From Actinoplanes siamensis (GTDB taxonomy: Bacteria > Actinomycetota > Actinomycetes > Mycobacteriales > Micromonosporaceae), in contig NZ_BOMW01000001.1 in the NCBI RefSeq assembly GCF_016862395.1, forward strand, positions 1 to 39,110: DNA of 39,110 nucleotides, read 5' to 3'. Below are positions 31,800-38,859 of the stretch, in pieces (positions within the stretch are counted from its first letter, which is position 1; the number at the start of each line of letters is the position of its first letter). The translations under genes and the position numbers were made by a program. A model generated the notes under the pieces. The model saw only the letters and a list, made by a program, of their open reading frames with translations, was not told where the DNA came from and ran no database searches.

Positions 31800-32318
31800 A
31801 TGGAACCGACGCACAGCGCCCTGATCGTCCCGGTCCCGGAGGCCGAGCCGGTGGTCGCCGGCCTGCGGGCGCGACTGGACCGGTCCGCGTCCTGGGGTGT
31901 GCCCGCACACATCACGGTGATCTTCCCGTTCCTGCCGCCGGAGCAGCTGAGCCCGCCGGTGCTCGCCGCGATCCGGTTGATCGCGGCCGGCGTGCCGGGC
32001 TTCTACCTGAGCCTGGACCGGGTCGGCTGGTTCGGCGACTCCGTGCTGTGGCTGTCGCCCAGCCCGGCCGAACCGTTCCGTGAGCTGACCAACCGGCTGG
32101 CCGTGCGGTTCCCGCGGGCGCGGCCCTACGGCGGGCAGTTCACCGAGGTCGTCCCGCACCTGACCGTCGGGCAGGACTCGCCCGGGCTGGCGCAGGTGGC
32201 CGCGCAGGTCGAAACGCGGCTGCCGATCCACGCCCGGGTCACGTCGCTGCACCTGATCACCGGCCGGCCCGAGCCCGGCGACGGCTGGCAGACCCTTACC
32301 GACTTCCCGCTGGGTTAA
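31800..32318 (+). CDS. 2'-5' RNA ligase family protein
   Basis: A 172-residue 2H phosphoesterase-superfamily protein. Both signature motifs are present: HITVIF (His38 region, AHITVIFPFLPP) and HLTVG (PHLTVGQDS). The fold handles 2',3'-cyclic phosphates or 2'-5' linkages on RNA or nucleotides; the substrate here is unknown. The ATG at 31800 starts the conserved THSALIVPVPEAE. Its last 4 bp overlap the stop of the convergent Clp_N gene. Confidence 0.88.
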   Translation: MEPTHSALIVPVPEAEPVVAGLRARLDRSASWGVPAHITVIFPFLPPEQLSPPVLAAIRLIAAGVPGFYLSLDRVGWFGDSVLWLSPSPAEPFRELTNRLAVRFPRARPYGGQFTEVVPHLTVGQDSPGLAQVAAQVETRLPIHARVTSLHLITGRPEPGDGWQTLTDFPLG

Positions 32319-33025
32319 CCGGCGCGGGTCTCGTCCGGCCCGGCGGTCACGGTCTGCTCGGCGGCGGCCTTGTGCACCCCCAGCCCGTGCAGTACGCCCC
32401 CTTCGGGTTCTTCCTCCTGCAGCAGCGCGAGCAGCAGGTGACCGGTGCCGATGTGCTCGTGCGAGAGGCGCAGCGCCTCCCGGAACGTCAGCTCGAGGAC
32501 CTTGCGGGAGCGGGTGTCGTAGGGAATCAGCGCCGGCACCTCGGCGGCGGCCGGCGGCAGCGCCGCGAGCATGCGCTCGCGGACCGCGTCGACGCTCAGG
32601 CCCTGCGCGGCGATCGCGCGCGCGGCCAGGCCTTCGCTCTGCTCGAGCAGCCCGAGCATCAGGTGCGCGGGGGTGATCTCGCGGTTGCGGTGCTGGGCGG
32701 CCGCGTTCATCGACGCCACGATCGCGGCGCGCGCCAGGTCGGAGAACCGGTTGAAGCCCTGCGACGGGTCGAGTTTGTCCTTGGGCACGAACCGTTTCTG
32801 CGCGGCCTGCTTGGACACTCCCATGCTGGCGCCGATCTGCGTCCAGGACGCGCCGGAGCGGCGGGCCTGGTCTACGAAGTGACCGATCAGGTGGTCGGCC
32901 AGCTCCCCCAGGTGGTCGCCGAGCAGGACCGCGTCGGAGAGCCGGTCGAGCGGGTTGTCGGGACGGTTCTTGGTGATCGCGCTGATCAGGTCGTCGAGGC
33001 GGACCGGTGGGTCGAATGAGGTCAT
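32315..33025 (-). CDS. HTH/Clp N-domain regulator, probably autorepressed
   Basis: A 236-residue protein. The N-terminal part has a helix-turn-helix (GASWTQIGASMGVSKQAAQKRFVPK, about residues 57-81). The C-terminal part holds two Clp N-type repeats (ARAAIVASMNAAAQHRNREITPAHLMLGLLEQSEGLAARAI and KVLELTFREALRLSHEHIGTGHLLLALLQEEE). There is no ATPase, so it is not a Clp unfoldase but a DNA-binding protein with a Clp-adaptor-like sensor or docking domain. The ATG at 33025 has no ribosome binding site and lies 7 bp after the -10 TATGGT, so the transcript is probably leaderless. Two GTCAAC-N5-GTTGAC operators cover its promoter. Confidence 0.85.
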   Translation of the reverse strand: MTSFDPPVRLDDLISAITKNRPDNPLDRLSDAVLLGDHLGELADHLIGHFVDQARRSGASWTQIGASMGVSKQAAQKRFVPKDKLDPSQGFNRFSDLARAAIVASMNAAAQHRNREITPAHLMLGLLEQSEGLAARAIAAQGLSVDAVRERMLAALPPAAAEVPALIPYDTRSRKVLELTFREALRLSHEHIGTGHLLLALLQEEEPEGGVLHGLGVHKAAAEQTVTAGPDETRAG

Positions 33026-33028
33026 GGC

Positions 33029-33045
33029 GTCAACCATAGGTTGAC
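33029..33045. promoter_or_regulatory. Operator 1 and -10 of the Clp_N regulator gene
   Basis: GTCAAC-CATAG-GTTGAC. On the minus strand it contains the -10 TATGGT (33033-33038), which is 7 bp before the ATG at 33025. A bound repressor would cover the -10. Confidence 0.8.
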
Positions 33046-33056
33046 GCTTCGGGATC

Positions 33057-33073
33057 GTCAACCTTGAGTTGAC
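33057..33073. promoter_or_regulatory. Operator 2 and -35 of the Clp_N regulator gene
   Basis: GTCAAC-CTTGA-GTTGAC, 28 bp centre-to-centre from operator 1. Its left arm supplies the minus-strand -35 TTGACG, 17 bp before TATGGT. On the plus strand it ends 4 bp before TAGGGT, the likely -10 of the divergent acetyltransferase gene, so it may control both directions. Confidence 0.8.
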
Positions 33074-33090
33074 GATGTAGGGTGCGTGTC

Positions 33091-33546
33091 GTGGCATTGA
33101 TGCTCAGGCCATGGGACCCGCGCGACGCGGGGCAGCTGCGGCCGCCTCTCGACGACCCGGCGGTACGGCGATCGACCAGCCCCCTGCCGCCGCACGCGTG
33201 GATCGCGTCGCAGACGGCCGAGGGCCGGCACGCGTTCGCGGTGCTGCGCGACGGCGCGATCGCCGGGCACGTGGTCCTCAAGCGACCACGGCCCGGCCAG
33301 TGGGAGGTCGGCTACTGGACGGCCGCGCACGCCCGCCGGCAAGGCGTGGCCGGATGGGCCGTCGAGCAGATCACCGGCTGGGCGTTCGCCCGGTTCGCGA
33401 TGGCCTCGATCGCGCTCATCCACGACGTGGACAACCTCGCGTCGTGCGCGGTCGCCCGCCACTGTGGATATCTGCTCGACGCCGAGTTACCGCCGCACCC
33501 GAGCTATCCACAGCCCGGCCACCGGCACGTGCGGCACCGGGCATGA
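33091..33546 (+). CDS. GNAT-family acetyltransferase
   Basis: A 151-residue RimJ/RimL-like GNAT: LRPWDPRDAGQL at the N-terminus, GYWTAAHARRQGVAGWAVEQITGWAFARF for the acetyl-CoA site and HDVDNLASCAVARHCGYLLDAELP at the end. The GTG at 33091 sits 7 bp after TAGGGT (33078-33083), so the message is likely leaderless; GTG 33082 and ATG 33100 are alternatives. It is divergent from the Clp_N regulator with shared operators. Its stop overlaps the start region of the VOC gene. Confidence 0.83.
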   Translation: MALMLRPWDPRDAGQLRPPLDDPAVRRSTSPLPPHAWIASQTAEGRHAFAVLRDGAIAGHVVLKRPRPGQWEVGYWTAAHARRQGVAGWAVEQITGWAFARFAMASIALIHDVDNLASCAVARHCGYLLDAELPPHPSYPQPGHRHVRHRA

Positions 33547-33554
33547 TGGACGGC

Positions 33555-33929
33555 ATGACCGCCAACCCGATCCGGCACATCACCGTCGACGCGCACGACC
33601 CGCTCAAGATCGCCCAGTTCTGGGCGCAGCTGACCGGCTACCCGATCGAGGACGACTCGGACAGCGAGGAGGCGTTGCTGCGCTCGCCGTTCGAGCAGTC
33701 ACCGGGCATCCTGTTCCTGGCCGTGCCCGAGGGCAAGACCGGCAAGAACCGGCTGCACCTGGACATCCAGCCGCCCACCGGCACCCGTGACGAGTTCGTC
33801 GAGCGGATGCTGTCGCTGGGCGCCAGCATCCACGAGGACCACCGCAAACCCGACGGCACCGGCTGGGTCACCATGCGCGACCCGGAGGGCAACGAGTTCT
33901 GCGTGGAGCGCAGCGCCGCGGAACGCTAG
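33555..33929 (+). CDS. VOC family protein
   Basis: A 124-residue single VOC domain: NPIRHITVDAHDPLKIAQFWAQLTGYPIEDD at the start, NRLHLDIQPP in the middle and GWVTMRDPEGNEFCVE at the end. Family members bind a metal and act as glyoxalases, dioxygenases or drug-binding proteins; the role here is not known. The start may be ATG 33543, 33546 or 33555; all lie within or beside the stop of the upstream GNAT gene, so the two are translationally coupled. Confidence 0.85.
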   Translation: MTANPIRHITVDAHDPLKIAQFWAQLTGYPIEDDSDSEEALLRSPFEQSPGILFLAVPEGKTGKNRLHLDIQPPTGTRDEFVERMLSLGASIHEDHRKPDGTGWVTMRDPEGNEFCVERSAAER

Positions 33930-33975
33930 GGCGGCGTCCGCGTCCGCCGGCGCGACCGGGCCGGCGGTCGCCACA

Positions 33976-34329
33976 TCAGTTCCCGGCGGCCTCCCGGCGG
34001 CCGCGCTTGCCGAGCGGCACCTCCGACATGTCCACCGTCTGCGAGGTGATCTTCTTGTAGCCGTAGCCGCGCTCCTCCAGCCACGCGACGGCCTTCATCT
34101 CGGCCCGGATCGCGGCCTGCGGGATCTCCTTCTCGTCATCGACCTGCTCGGCGAAACGGAAGGTGAAGAACGGGCGCGCCGCGATGTCGTAGGTGATGTG
34201 CCCCTGCTCGGTGTACCGCACGGTCAGCAGGTCGTCACCGCCGTTCGCGGCCAGCTCGGCCTTCTGCTCGTCGGTCAGGGCATCGAAGGACCCGCGTACG
34301 GTCACGCGAATCGTGCGGCTCTCGCTCAT
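33976..34329 (-). CDS. DUF6204-like small protein
   Basis: A 117-residue cytoplasmic protein: TIRVTVRGSFDALTDEQKAEL, then HITYDIAARPFFTFRFAEQVDDEKE, then AVAWLEERGYGYKKITSQTVDMSEVPLGKRGRR. This pattern matches the actinobacterial family I know as DUF6204; the function is not established. The ATG at 34329 begins the conserved strand. It appears monocistronic and convergent with the VOC gene. Confidence 0.75.
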   Translation of the reverse strand: MSESRTIRVTVRGSFDALTDEQKAELAANGGDDLLTVRYTEQGHITYDIAARPFFTFRFAEQVDDEKEIPQAAIRAEMKAVAWLEERGYGYKKITSQTVDMSEVPLGKRGRREAAGN

Positions 34330-34552
34330 CCGGGCAGTATCGCGGTGCCGGACGCGGCAGCGACACCGGTTTTTCGCCGCCGTGCTCCGCGCCCGGCGGC
34401 CCCTCCGCCACAGTGCCGCTCTTCGCCACGGCCGCGCCACCGGCGGTCTCTTATCGCGACGCCGCTTTCCCGCCGCTCTCTCCGTGACGACGGCGCGGCC
34501 GGTCTCGGACGGCGGCCCTCCCCCGGCGCCGCATCCGGCCGGGACGGCGGGC

Positions 34553-35278
34553 TCAGGTCGTGGCCAGCAGCGGCAGCAGGTCCTTCGGCTCGGCCAGGAC
34601 GTGGTCGGCGAGAGCGGTCGCGTCGTACATGTGGCCCCAGGCCGCGGCGGCGCCGCGACTGCCGGCCGCCCGCGCCGAGCCCAGGTCGAGCGGGGAGTCG
34701 CCGACCATGATCAGGCGGTCCGGGGTGACGCCGAGCCGGCGGGCGGCCAGCAGCAGGCCGTCCGGCGCCGGCTTGGGGTGGCGCACCAGATCGCCGCCGA
34801 TCAGCAGGTCCGGTGCGATGCCGGCCGCGGCCAGCAGCAGGCCCGCGGCGCGGGTGCTGGCGCCGGTGAACACGGCGACCGGGAGGCCGGCGCCGCGCAG
34901 GGCGGCCAGCGTGTCCGCCACGCCCGGGTAGGGGGCCACCACGGCGCCGGCCAGCCGCCGGTAGTACGCCTCGTGATCAGTCGCGGTCAGCTCCCGGCCC
35001 ATCAGGAAGGACAGGATCACCTCGGTGGTGCCCCGCCAGTAGGCCGCCACCACATCGTCCGGGGTCACCGGCGGGCCGCCCAGGTCGGCCACCGCACCGG
35101 CGAACGCCCGTGGCACGACTGTCGCGGAGTCGATGAGCGTGCCGTCCATGTCCCAGACCGGGATCATCGGCGCCGGCGTGCTCCAGTCCCCGACCGTCGT
35201 CATCGGGCTCGGCACGTGCATGCCGGCATCATCGCGCGCGGTGGGCGCAGGCCGGATCACCGGGTTCGGTGTGTCCAT
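34553..35278 (-). CDS. HAD-family phosphatase
   Basis: A 241-residue HAD hydrolase of the phosphoglycolate-phosphatase/beta-phosphoglucomutase branch. Motif I is VWDMDGTLIDSA, motif II AVFTGAS, motif III KPAPDGLLLAA (Lys) and motif IV MVGDSPLDLGSARAAGS. The helical cap lies between motifs I and II. The first ~35 residues before motif I are longer than usual, so ATG 35221 or 35203 may be the true start. It follows the SDR gene by 6 bp on the same strand; a shared sugar or nucleotide-sugar substrate is a guess. Confidence 0.87.
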   Translation of the reverse strand: MDTPNPVIRPAPTARDDAGMHVPSPMTTVGDWSTPAPMIPVWDMDGTLIDSATVVPRAFAGAVADLGGPPVTPDDVVAAYWRGTTEVILSFLMGRELTATDHEAYYRRLAGAVVAPYPGVADTLAALRGAGLPVAVFTGASTRAAGLLLAAAGIAPDLLIGGDLVRHPKPAPDGLLLAARRLGVTPDRLIMVGDSPLDLGSARAAGSRGAAAAWGHMYDATALADHVLAEPKDLLPLLATT

Positions 35279-35284
35279 GCCGGA

Positions 35285-36103
35285 TCACCGGGCGAGGAAC
35301 TCGTGGGCGCCGCGCAACCGGGTGCGCAACACCTGCCCGGCCCGGTCGATGACCAGCCGCACGTCACCCGGGCGGCGCAGACCCAGCGCGGCCAGCGACG
35401 CCGACGGGATCGCCGCCGGGTCCAGCCCGTCACGGCGGGCGACCAGCACCCCCAGGTCGTACCGGGACACCGGGTCGGCGCCGGCCACGTTGAGCACCCC
35501 CGCGTACTCGCCGGCGGCCAGCTCCAGCAGCGCGTCGGCCAGATCGTCCACGTGCACCGGGGTGCGCACCTCGTCAGTGAACAGCGCGCCCCGCGCCCGC
35601 CCGGCGATCAGGTCACGGGTCAGCACCTCGTGCGCGCCGTTGCCGTCGCCGAGGATCAGCGACGTGCGCACCACCGCCGCCGACGGGTCGATCGCGCGGA
35701 CCGCGGTCTCGGCAGCCGCCTTCGCCGACCCGTACCTGTAGACCGGGTCGGGCAGCGCCGACTCGTCGTAGCGCACCTCGCGCCCGGAGAAGACGGCGTC
35801 GCTGGAGACGTGCACCAGGCGGATGCCGCGGGCGGCCATCGCCAGGTGCGCGGCGCCGTCAGCGGTGGCCGGCCAGTCGTCGCGGTCGCGGCCCGAGGCG
35901 GTGTGCACGATCGCGTCCGGCCGCACCTCGGCCAGCACCCGGCGGATGTCGCCCGGGTCGCGGATGTCCAGCCGGACACCGGCGGTGGGAGCGGGATTCG
36001 CCACATATGTCCCGACCGGATCCCAGCCGGCCGCCGCGGCGCGGGCCACCACCCGCCGCCCCAGGGATCCGCTGCCGCCGGTGACCAGCAACCGTTTCGT
36101 CAC
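35285..36103 (-). CDS. RmlD-like SDR sugar-nucleotide reductase/epimerase
   Basis: A 272-residue extended SDR: TGGSGSLGRRV for the dinucleotide loop, VRLDIRDPGDIRRVLAEVRPDAIVHTAS, as in dTDP-4-dehydrorhamnose reductases, Ser in VSSDAVFSG, and catalytic Tyr124-x3-Lys128 in YRYGSAKAAAE. It would reduce or epimerise a nucleotide-linked sugar, or a related substrate. The GTG at 36103 is chosen to match the family start VTKRLLVTGG. The preceding frame runs into a tandem repeat. It is cotranscribed with the HAD gene. Confidence 0.85.
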   Translation of the reverse strand: MTKRLLVTGGSGSLGRRVVARAAAAGWDPVGTYVANPAPTAGVRLDIRDPGDIRRVLAEVRPDAIVHTASGRDRDDWPATADGAAHLAMAARGIRLVHVSSDAVFSGREVRYDESALPDPVYRYGSAKAAAETAVRAIDPSAAVVRTSLILGDGNGAHEVLTRDLIAGRARGALFTDEVRTPVHVDDLADALLELAAGEYAGVLNVAGADPVSRYDLGVLVARRDGLDPAAIPSASLAALGLRRPGDVRLVIDRAGQVLRTRLRGAHEFLAR

Positions 36104-36122
36104 CCGGCGCAGCCTATTAGCC

Positions 36123-36253
36123 GGGAGCCGGCCGGCTCCCACGCGGGCCGCACTCAGGTGCCGGCCGGATCCCCGTGGCTCTTGCTCGGGACCGGTCGGC
36201 TCCCCCGCGGTCCTTGCTCAGCAGCCGGCCAGTTCCCACGCGGCCCGCAACGC
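36123..36253. repeat. Tandem ~32-bp repeat across the end of the dapA-like gene
   Basis: Units start near 36128, 36161, 36192 and 36225, each beginning CCGG(C/T)C(G/A) followed by G(C/A/T)TCCC and a GCGG core, with 31-33 bp spacing. The last unit is the coding end of the dapA-like gene (WELAGC-stop); the other three lie between it and the SDR start. A perfect 18-bp palindrome GGGAGCCGGCCGGCTCCC sits at 36123-36140. It looks like local amplification of the gene's 3' end and may serve as a terminator. Confidence 0.65.
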
Positions 36254-37048
36254 CTGCGGGGAGGCGGGGAGCAGCGGTGGCCGTACCGAAGGAGTCGGAA
36301 TGCGGCCCTGCGCGTGCAGAACCGCCTTGACCACCGCGGGGTTCGGTTCGGCGAACAGCGCCGCCGACAGCCGGGCGAGCCCGTGACCCAGCTTGCGGGC
36401 GGTGCCCACGTCGCCGTCGCGCCAGGCCCGGAACAGAGCGGCGAACCGGTCCGTGGCGATGTGCGCGGACGCCAGGATCCCACCGGCCGCGCCCAGCGCC
36501 AGCAGCGGGGACAGGAAGACGTCGTCGCCGGCCAGGATCCGGAACCCGGGCGGCGGGCCGGCCAGCAGCGCGATCACGTCGGCGTCCAGGGCGCCGGTGG
36601 CGTACTTGACGCCGGCCACCCGGTCGAGCCCGCCGATGCGGCGCAGGGTGGCGGCGTCGAGGGGCTGACCGGTGCGCGCCGGCACGTGGTAGACGACCAG
36701 CGGGACCGGGCTGGCCTCGGCGAGCGCGGTGAAGTGCGCGACCACGCCCTCGGGGCCCGGGCGCACGAACGGTGGCACCAGGCTCAGCGTCGCGGCCGCC
36801 CGCGGAAACTGCTCGCCGGCGATCAACGGCACGCCGCGCGCCGCGCACACCTTGGCCAGCACGTCGAGGACACCGTGCCGCTCCGGCTGGCTGAGCGCGC
36901 CGGGTTCCCCCGTGGTGCCGAGCGCCACCAGGCCGTCGGCGCCCGCCTCCAAGATTTCCAGAGCGAGCCTCTCCAGTACGGGGTACGCCACCGCCCCGGA
37001 CTCGTCGAACGGGGTGATCATCGGGACCAGGACGCCGGTGAGTTCCAT
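36218..37048 (-). CDS. DapA-family lyase/synthase (dihydrodipicolinate synthase-like)
   Basis: A 276-residue TIM-barrel protein of the DHDPS/N-acetylneuraminate lyase family: GTTGEPGALSQPER for substrate carboxylate binding, catalytic Tyr120 (VYHVPARTG) and Schiff-base Lys148 (VAGVKYATG). Family members condense or split pyruvate with an aldehyde. It is shorter than DapA (about 290-300) and stands alone next to a LysR gene rather than lysine genes, so a catabolic aldolase role is more likely than lysine synthesis. The ATG at 37048 starts the conserved LTGVLVPMITPFDE. Its promoter region contains a long inverted repeat shared with lysR. Confidence 0.87.
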   Translation of the reverse strand: MELTGVLVPMITPFDESGAVAYPVLERLALEILEAGADGLVALGTTGEPGALSQPERHGVLDVLAKVCAARGVPLIAGEQFPRAAATLSLVPPFVRPGPEGVVAHFTALAEASPVPLVVYHVPARTGQPLDAATLRRIGGLDRVAGVKYATGALDADVIALLAGPPPGFRILAGDDVFLSPLLALGAAGGILASAHIATDRFAALFRAWRDGDVGTARKLGHGLARLSAALFAEPNPAVVKAVLHAQGRIPTPSVRPPLLPASPQALRAAWELAGC

Positions 37049-37065
37049 GCCACGAGCCTGGCCCC

Positions 37066-37128
37066 CGTCGAGCATCAGGTCCAGTTCACATTCGTGGTGC
37101 TGCCCGTAAGCTGAACTGATGCTCGACG
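37066..37128. promoter_or_regulatory. Long inverted repeat in the dapA-like/lysR divergent promoter
   Basis: CGTCGAGCATCAG (37066-37078) is the complement of CTGATGCTCGACG (37116-37128). An inner AGTTCA (37083-37088) pairs with TGAACT (37112-37117). The left arm differs from the right by a 6-bp insertion. The right arm includes the LysR ATG at 37119. It probably forms the LysR binding region that controls both genes. Confidence 0.65.
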
Positions 37129-38165
37129 TGCGGCGGCTGGCCCTGCTCTGCGATCTGCGACGCCTCGGGACGATCGCCGCGGTGGCGCGGGCCCGGTCGT
37201 ACACGCCGAGCGCGGTCTCCCAGCAACTGGCCGCGCTGGAGCGGGAGGCGGGCGTCGCGCTGCTGGAACGCACCGGCCGCCGGGTCACGTTCACGCCCGC
37301 CGGCCGGGTGCTGGCCCGGCACGCCGCGACGGTGCTGTCCGCGCTGGAGGAGACCGGTGCGGCGCTGGCGGCTCTGCGGGCCGGGCCGGCCGGGCCGCTG
37401 CGGATCGGCGCCTTCCCGACCGCGGTGCGCACGCTGTTGCCGCCGGCCCTGGTCCGGCTGGGCCGCGAGCACCCGGCTCTGGAGTTGATGGTGACCGAAC
37501 TGGATCCCGTGCAGGTGCCGGCCGCCCTGCGCGAGCGGCGCCTGGACGCCGGCCTGCTCAACGACTACGACGTCGCGCCCGGCGATGTGGACCCGGACCT
37601 CGACTCGGTCCCCTTGCTGGACGAACTGGTCCACCTCGCCCTCCCCGTGGCTTCCTGGCGCGGCACGCCCGCATCCGCCGTCCACCGCGGCGGCGAGCTC
37701 ACCGCTCAGCAGCCCGCAGTCCCCGAAGCCGTCGTCCCGGTAACGGCCGCCCGGGACGCGGGAACGAGCGGACCGGCCACCACGGAGTGCGCATCGCTGG
37801 CCGACGCCCGCCACCACCCATGGATCATGGCGAGCGAAGGAACCCTCTGCCACGAGGTGACACTCCGGATCTGCGCCGCCCAGGGCTACACCCCACGGGT
37901 ACGCCACCGCGCCGACGACTTCGCCACCGTGCTCGCCCTGGTGGCCGCCGGCCAGGGCGTCGCGCTCGTCCCCGAACTGGCCACCACCCCAGCCGCCGTC
38001 ATCCCCGCCGGGGTCCGGTTGATCCCGCTGCCGCTACGCCGCCGCACCCGGATCGCCTACCGCAAGGGCGCCGCCGCCCATCCGGCCGTAGCCGCCCTCG
38101 TCACCGCCCTCACCGACCACGGGGCTGAGGAAGAACCCCGCCCCCCGACCGTGACGCGTACGTGA
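37119..38165 (+). CDS. LysR-family transcriptional regulator
   Basis: A 348-residue LysR protein. N-terminal winged HTH: LRRLGTIAAVARARSYTPSAVSQQLAALEREAGVALLERTGRRVTFTPAG. The periplasmic-binding-like effector domain begins at GPLRIGAFPTAVRTLLPP. It is about 40 residues longer than typical: a Pro/Ala/Thr/Gly-rich insert lies at about 180-220, in place of a short loop of the effector domain. It probably activates or represses the divergent dapA-like gene through the inverted repeat between them. The ATG lies inside one repeat arm, so regulator binding may also limit its own expression. Confidence 0.9.
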   Translation: MLDVRRLALLCDLRRLGTIAAVARARSYTPSAVSQQLAALEREAGVALLERTGRRVTFTPAGRVLARHAATVLSALEETGAALAALRAGPAGPLRIGAFPTAVRTLLPPALVRLGREHPALELMVTELDPVQVPAALRERRLDAGLLNDYDVAPGDVDPDLDSVPLLDELVHLALPVASWRGTPASAVHRGGELTAQQPAVPEAVVPVTAARDAGTSGPATTECASLADARHHPWIMASEGTLCHEVTLRICAAQGYTPRVRHRADDFATVLALVAAGQGVALVPELATTPAAVIPAGVRLIPLPLRRRTRIAYRKGAAAHPAVAALVTALTDHGAEEEPRPPTVTRT

Positions 38166-38491
38166 TGTGCCTGCTCACCTTGCTGCACGCGCCGCTGCGC
38201 CGGCGGGACATCTCCGCGGACCCGGCGCTGCGCTGGGCGGCCCGCCCTACTGGTGAGACCGCTTATTCGACTGTCGCGAGTGCGTCGCTGATGAGCGAGC
38301 AACGCGGTCGGAGAAGTTGCTCTCCGTAGCTGAAGCCAGGGAAGCGCGGGAAGGGTGCTGAGGCCTCCGGACCGACCTCAGCGCGCGGCTCGGCCGGGTC
38401 GGCTGAGAACAGTACAGGTTGGACCTTCTGGGCCCGTGCTGAGGCGTGGGCCCGGATCGTGCTGTCGGCCCGAACGGCGCCGATAAGACCA
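38166..38491. other. Gene debris after lysR
   Basis: About 325 bp without an intact gene. A short plus-strand frame from ATG 38165 (LLTLLHAPLRRRDISADPALRW) has coding-like composition for ~30 codons, then is cut at about 38255, where codon pattern collapses. The rest overlaps the possible transposase remnant. I could not identify the ~30-codon piece. Confidence 0.35.
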
Positions 38492-38499
38492 CGACGCAT
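38263..38499 (-). pseudogene. Possible IS5-type transposase remnant
   Basis: A minus-strand frame from ATG 38499 reads MRRGLIGAVRADSTIRAHASARAQKV. ADSTIRAH resembles the (V/A)DSTxVRAH block of IS5-family DDE transposases, lacking one residue. The rest is not recognisable, no terminal inverted repeats were found, and the frame is short. If correct it would explain the breakage of the neighbouring symporter gene. Confidence 0.25.
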
Positions 38500-38755
38500 C
38501 TGGTGGCGCGGGCTCACGGACACCGGGGCGGCCTCGGGCGTGCCGACCGGTGGCGGCGCGGCGATGGCCGCGGTGCTGGTCACGGTGTTCGGGCCGACGC
38601 TGTCCGGCTGGCAGACCGAGCTGCTCGCGCAGCCGGCCGTGTGGACGGTGCCGCTCGCGTTCACGGTGATGGTGGCGGGCTCGCTGCTGACCCGCGGCCG
38701 GGTGCCCACCGACGTGGGCGCGACGATGCTGGCGGCTGCACGCCCCGGGAGTCGC
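38492..38755 (+). pseudogene. C-terminal fragment of a cation/acetate-type solute symporter
   Basis: The plus-strand frame carries the last part of a sodium:solute symporter (ActP-like): RIWWRGLTDTGAASG, a helix GGGAAMAAVLVTVFGP, another WTVPLAFTVMVAGSLL, then RVPTDVGATMLA. The usual ending LHAPE is found as LHAPGVA only after a one-base frameshift at about 38734. There is no N-terminal three-quarters of the protein in the window, so this is a decayed remnant. ORF boundaries are approximate. Confidence 0.6.
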
Positions 38756-38756
38756 G

Positions 38757-38771
38757 TTAAAGATACTTTAA
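38757..38771. promoter_or_regulatory. AT-rich palindrome upstream of the secreted-protein gene
   Basis: TTAAAG-ATA-CTTTAA, perfect 6-bp arms. It lies 89 bp before the ATG of the secreted protein and is the only AT-rich element in the region. A likely operator or activator site for that gene. Confidence 0.45.
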
Positions 38772-38859
38772 GGAACGCTTGCTCAGCGTCATGAACTGCT
38801 GCCACATCATTGCTCGTATATCTCGGCACAAGCAGTACCGAAACGAAGAGGAGCCGTGC

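Noticed and set aside
34193..37114. A 973-codon plus-strand open frame
   Set aside because: His/Arg/Gln-rich antisense of four recognisable minus-strand genes.
38492..38755. Intact 111-residue membrane protein
   Set aside because: It matches only the end of a symporter, and the conserved tail is in another frame, so a remnant fits better.
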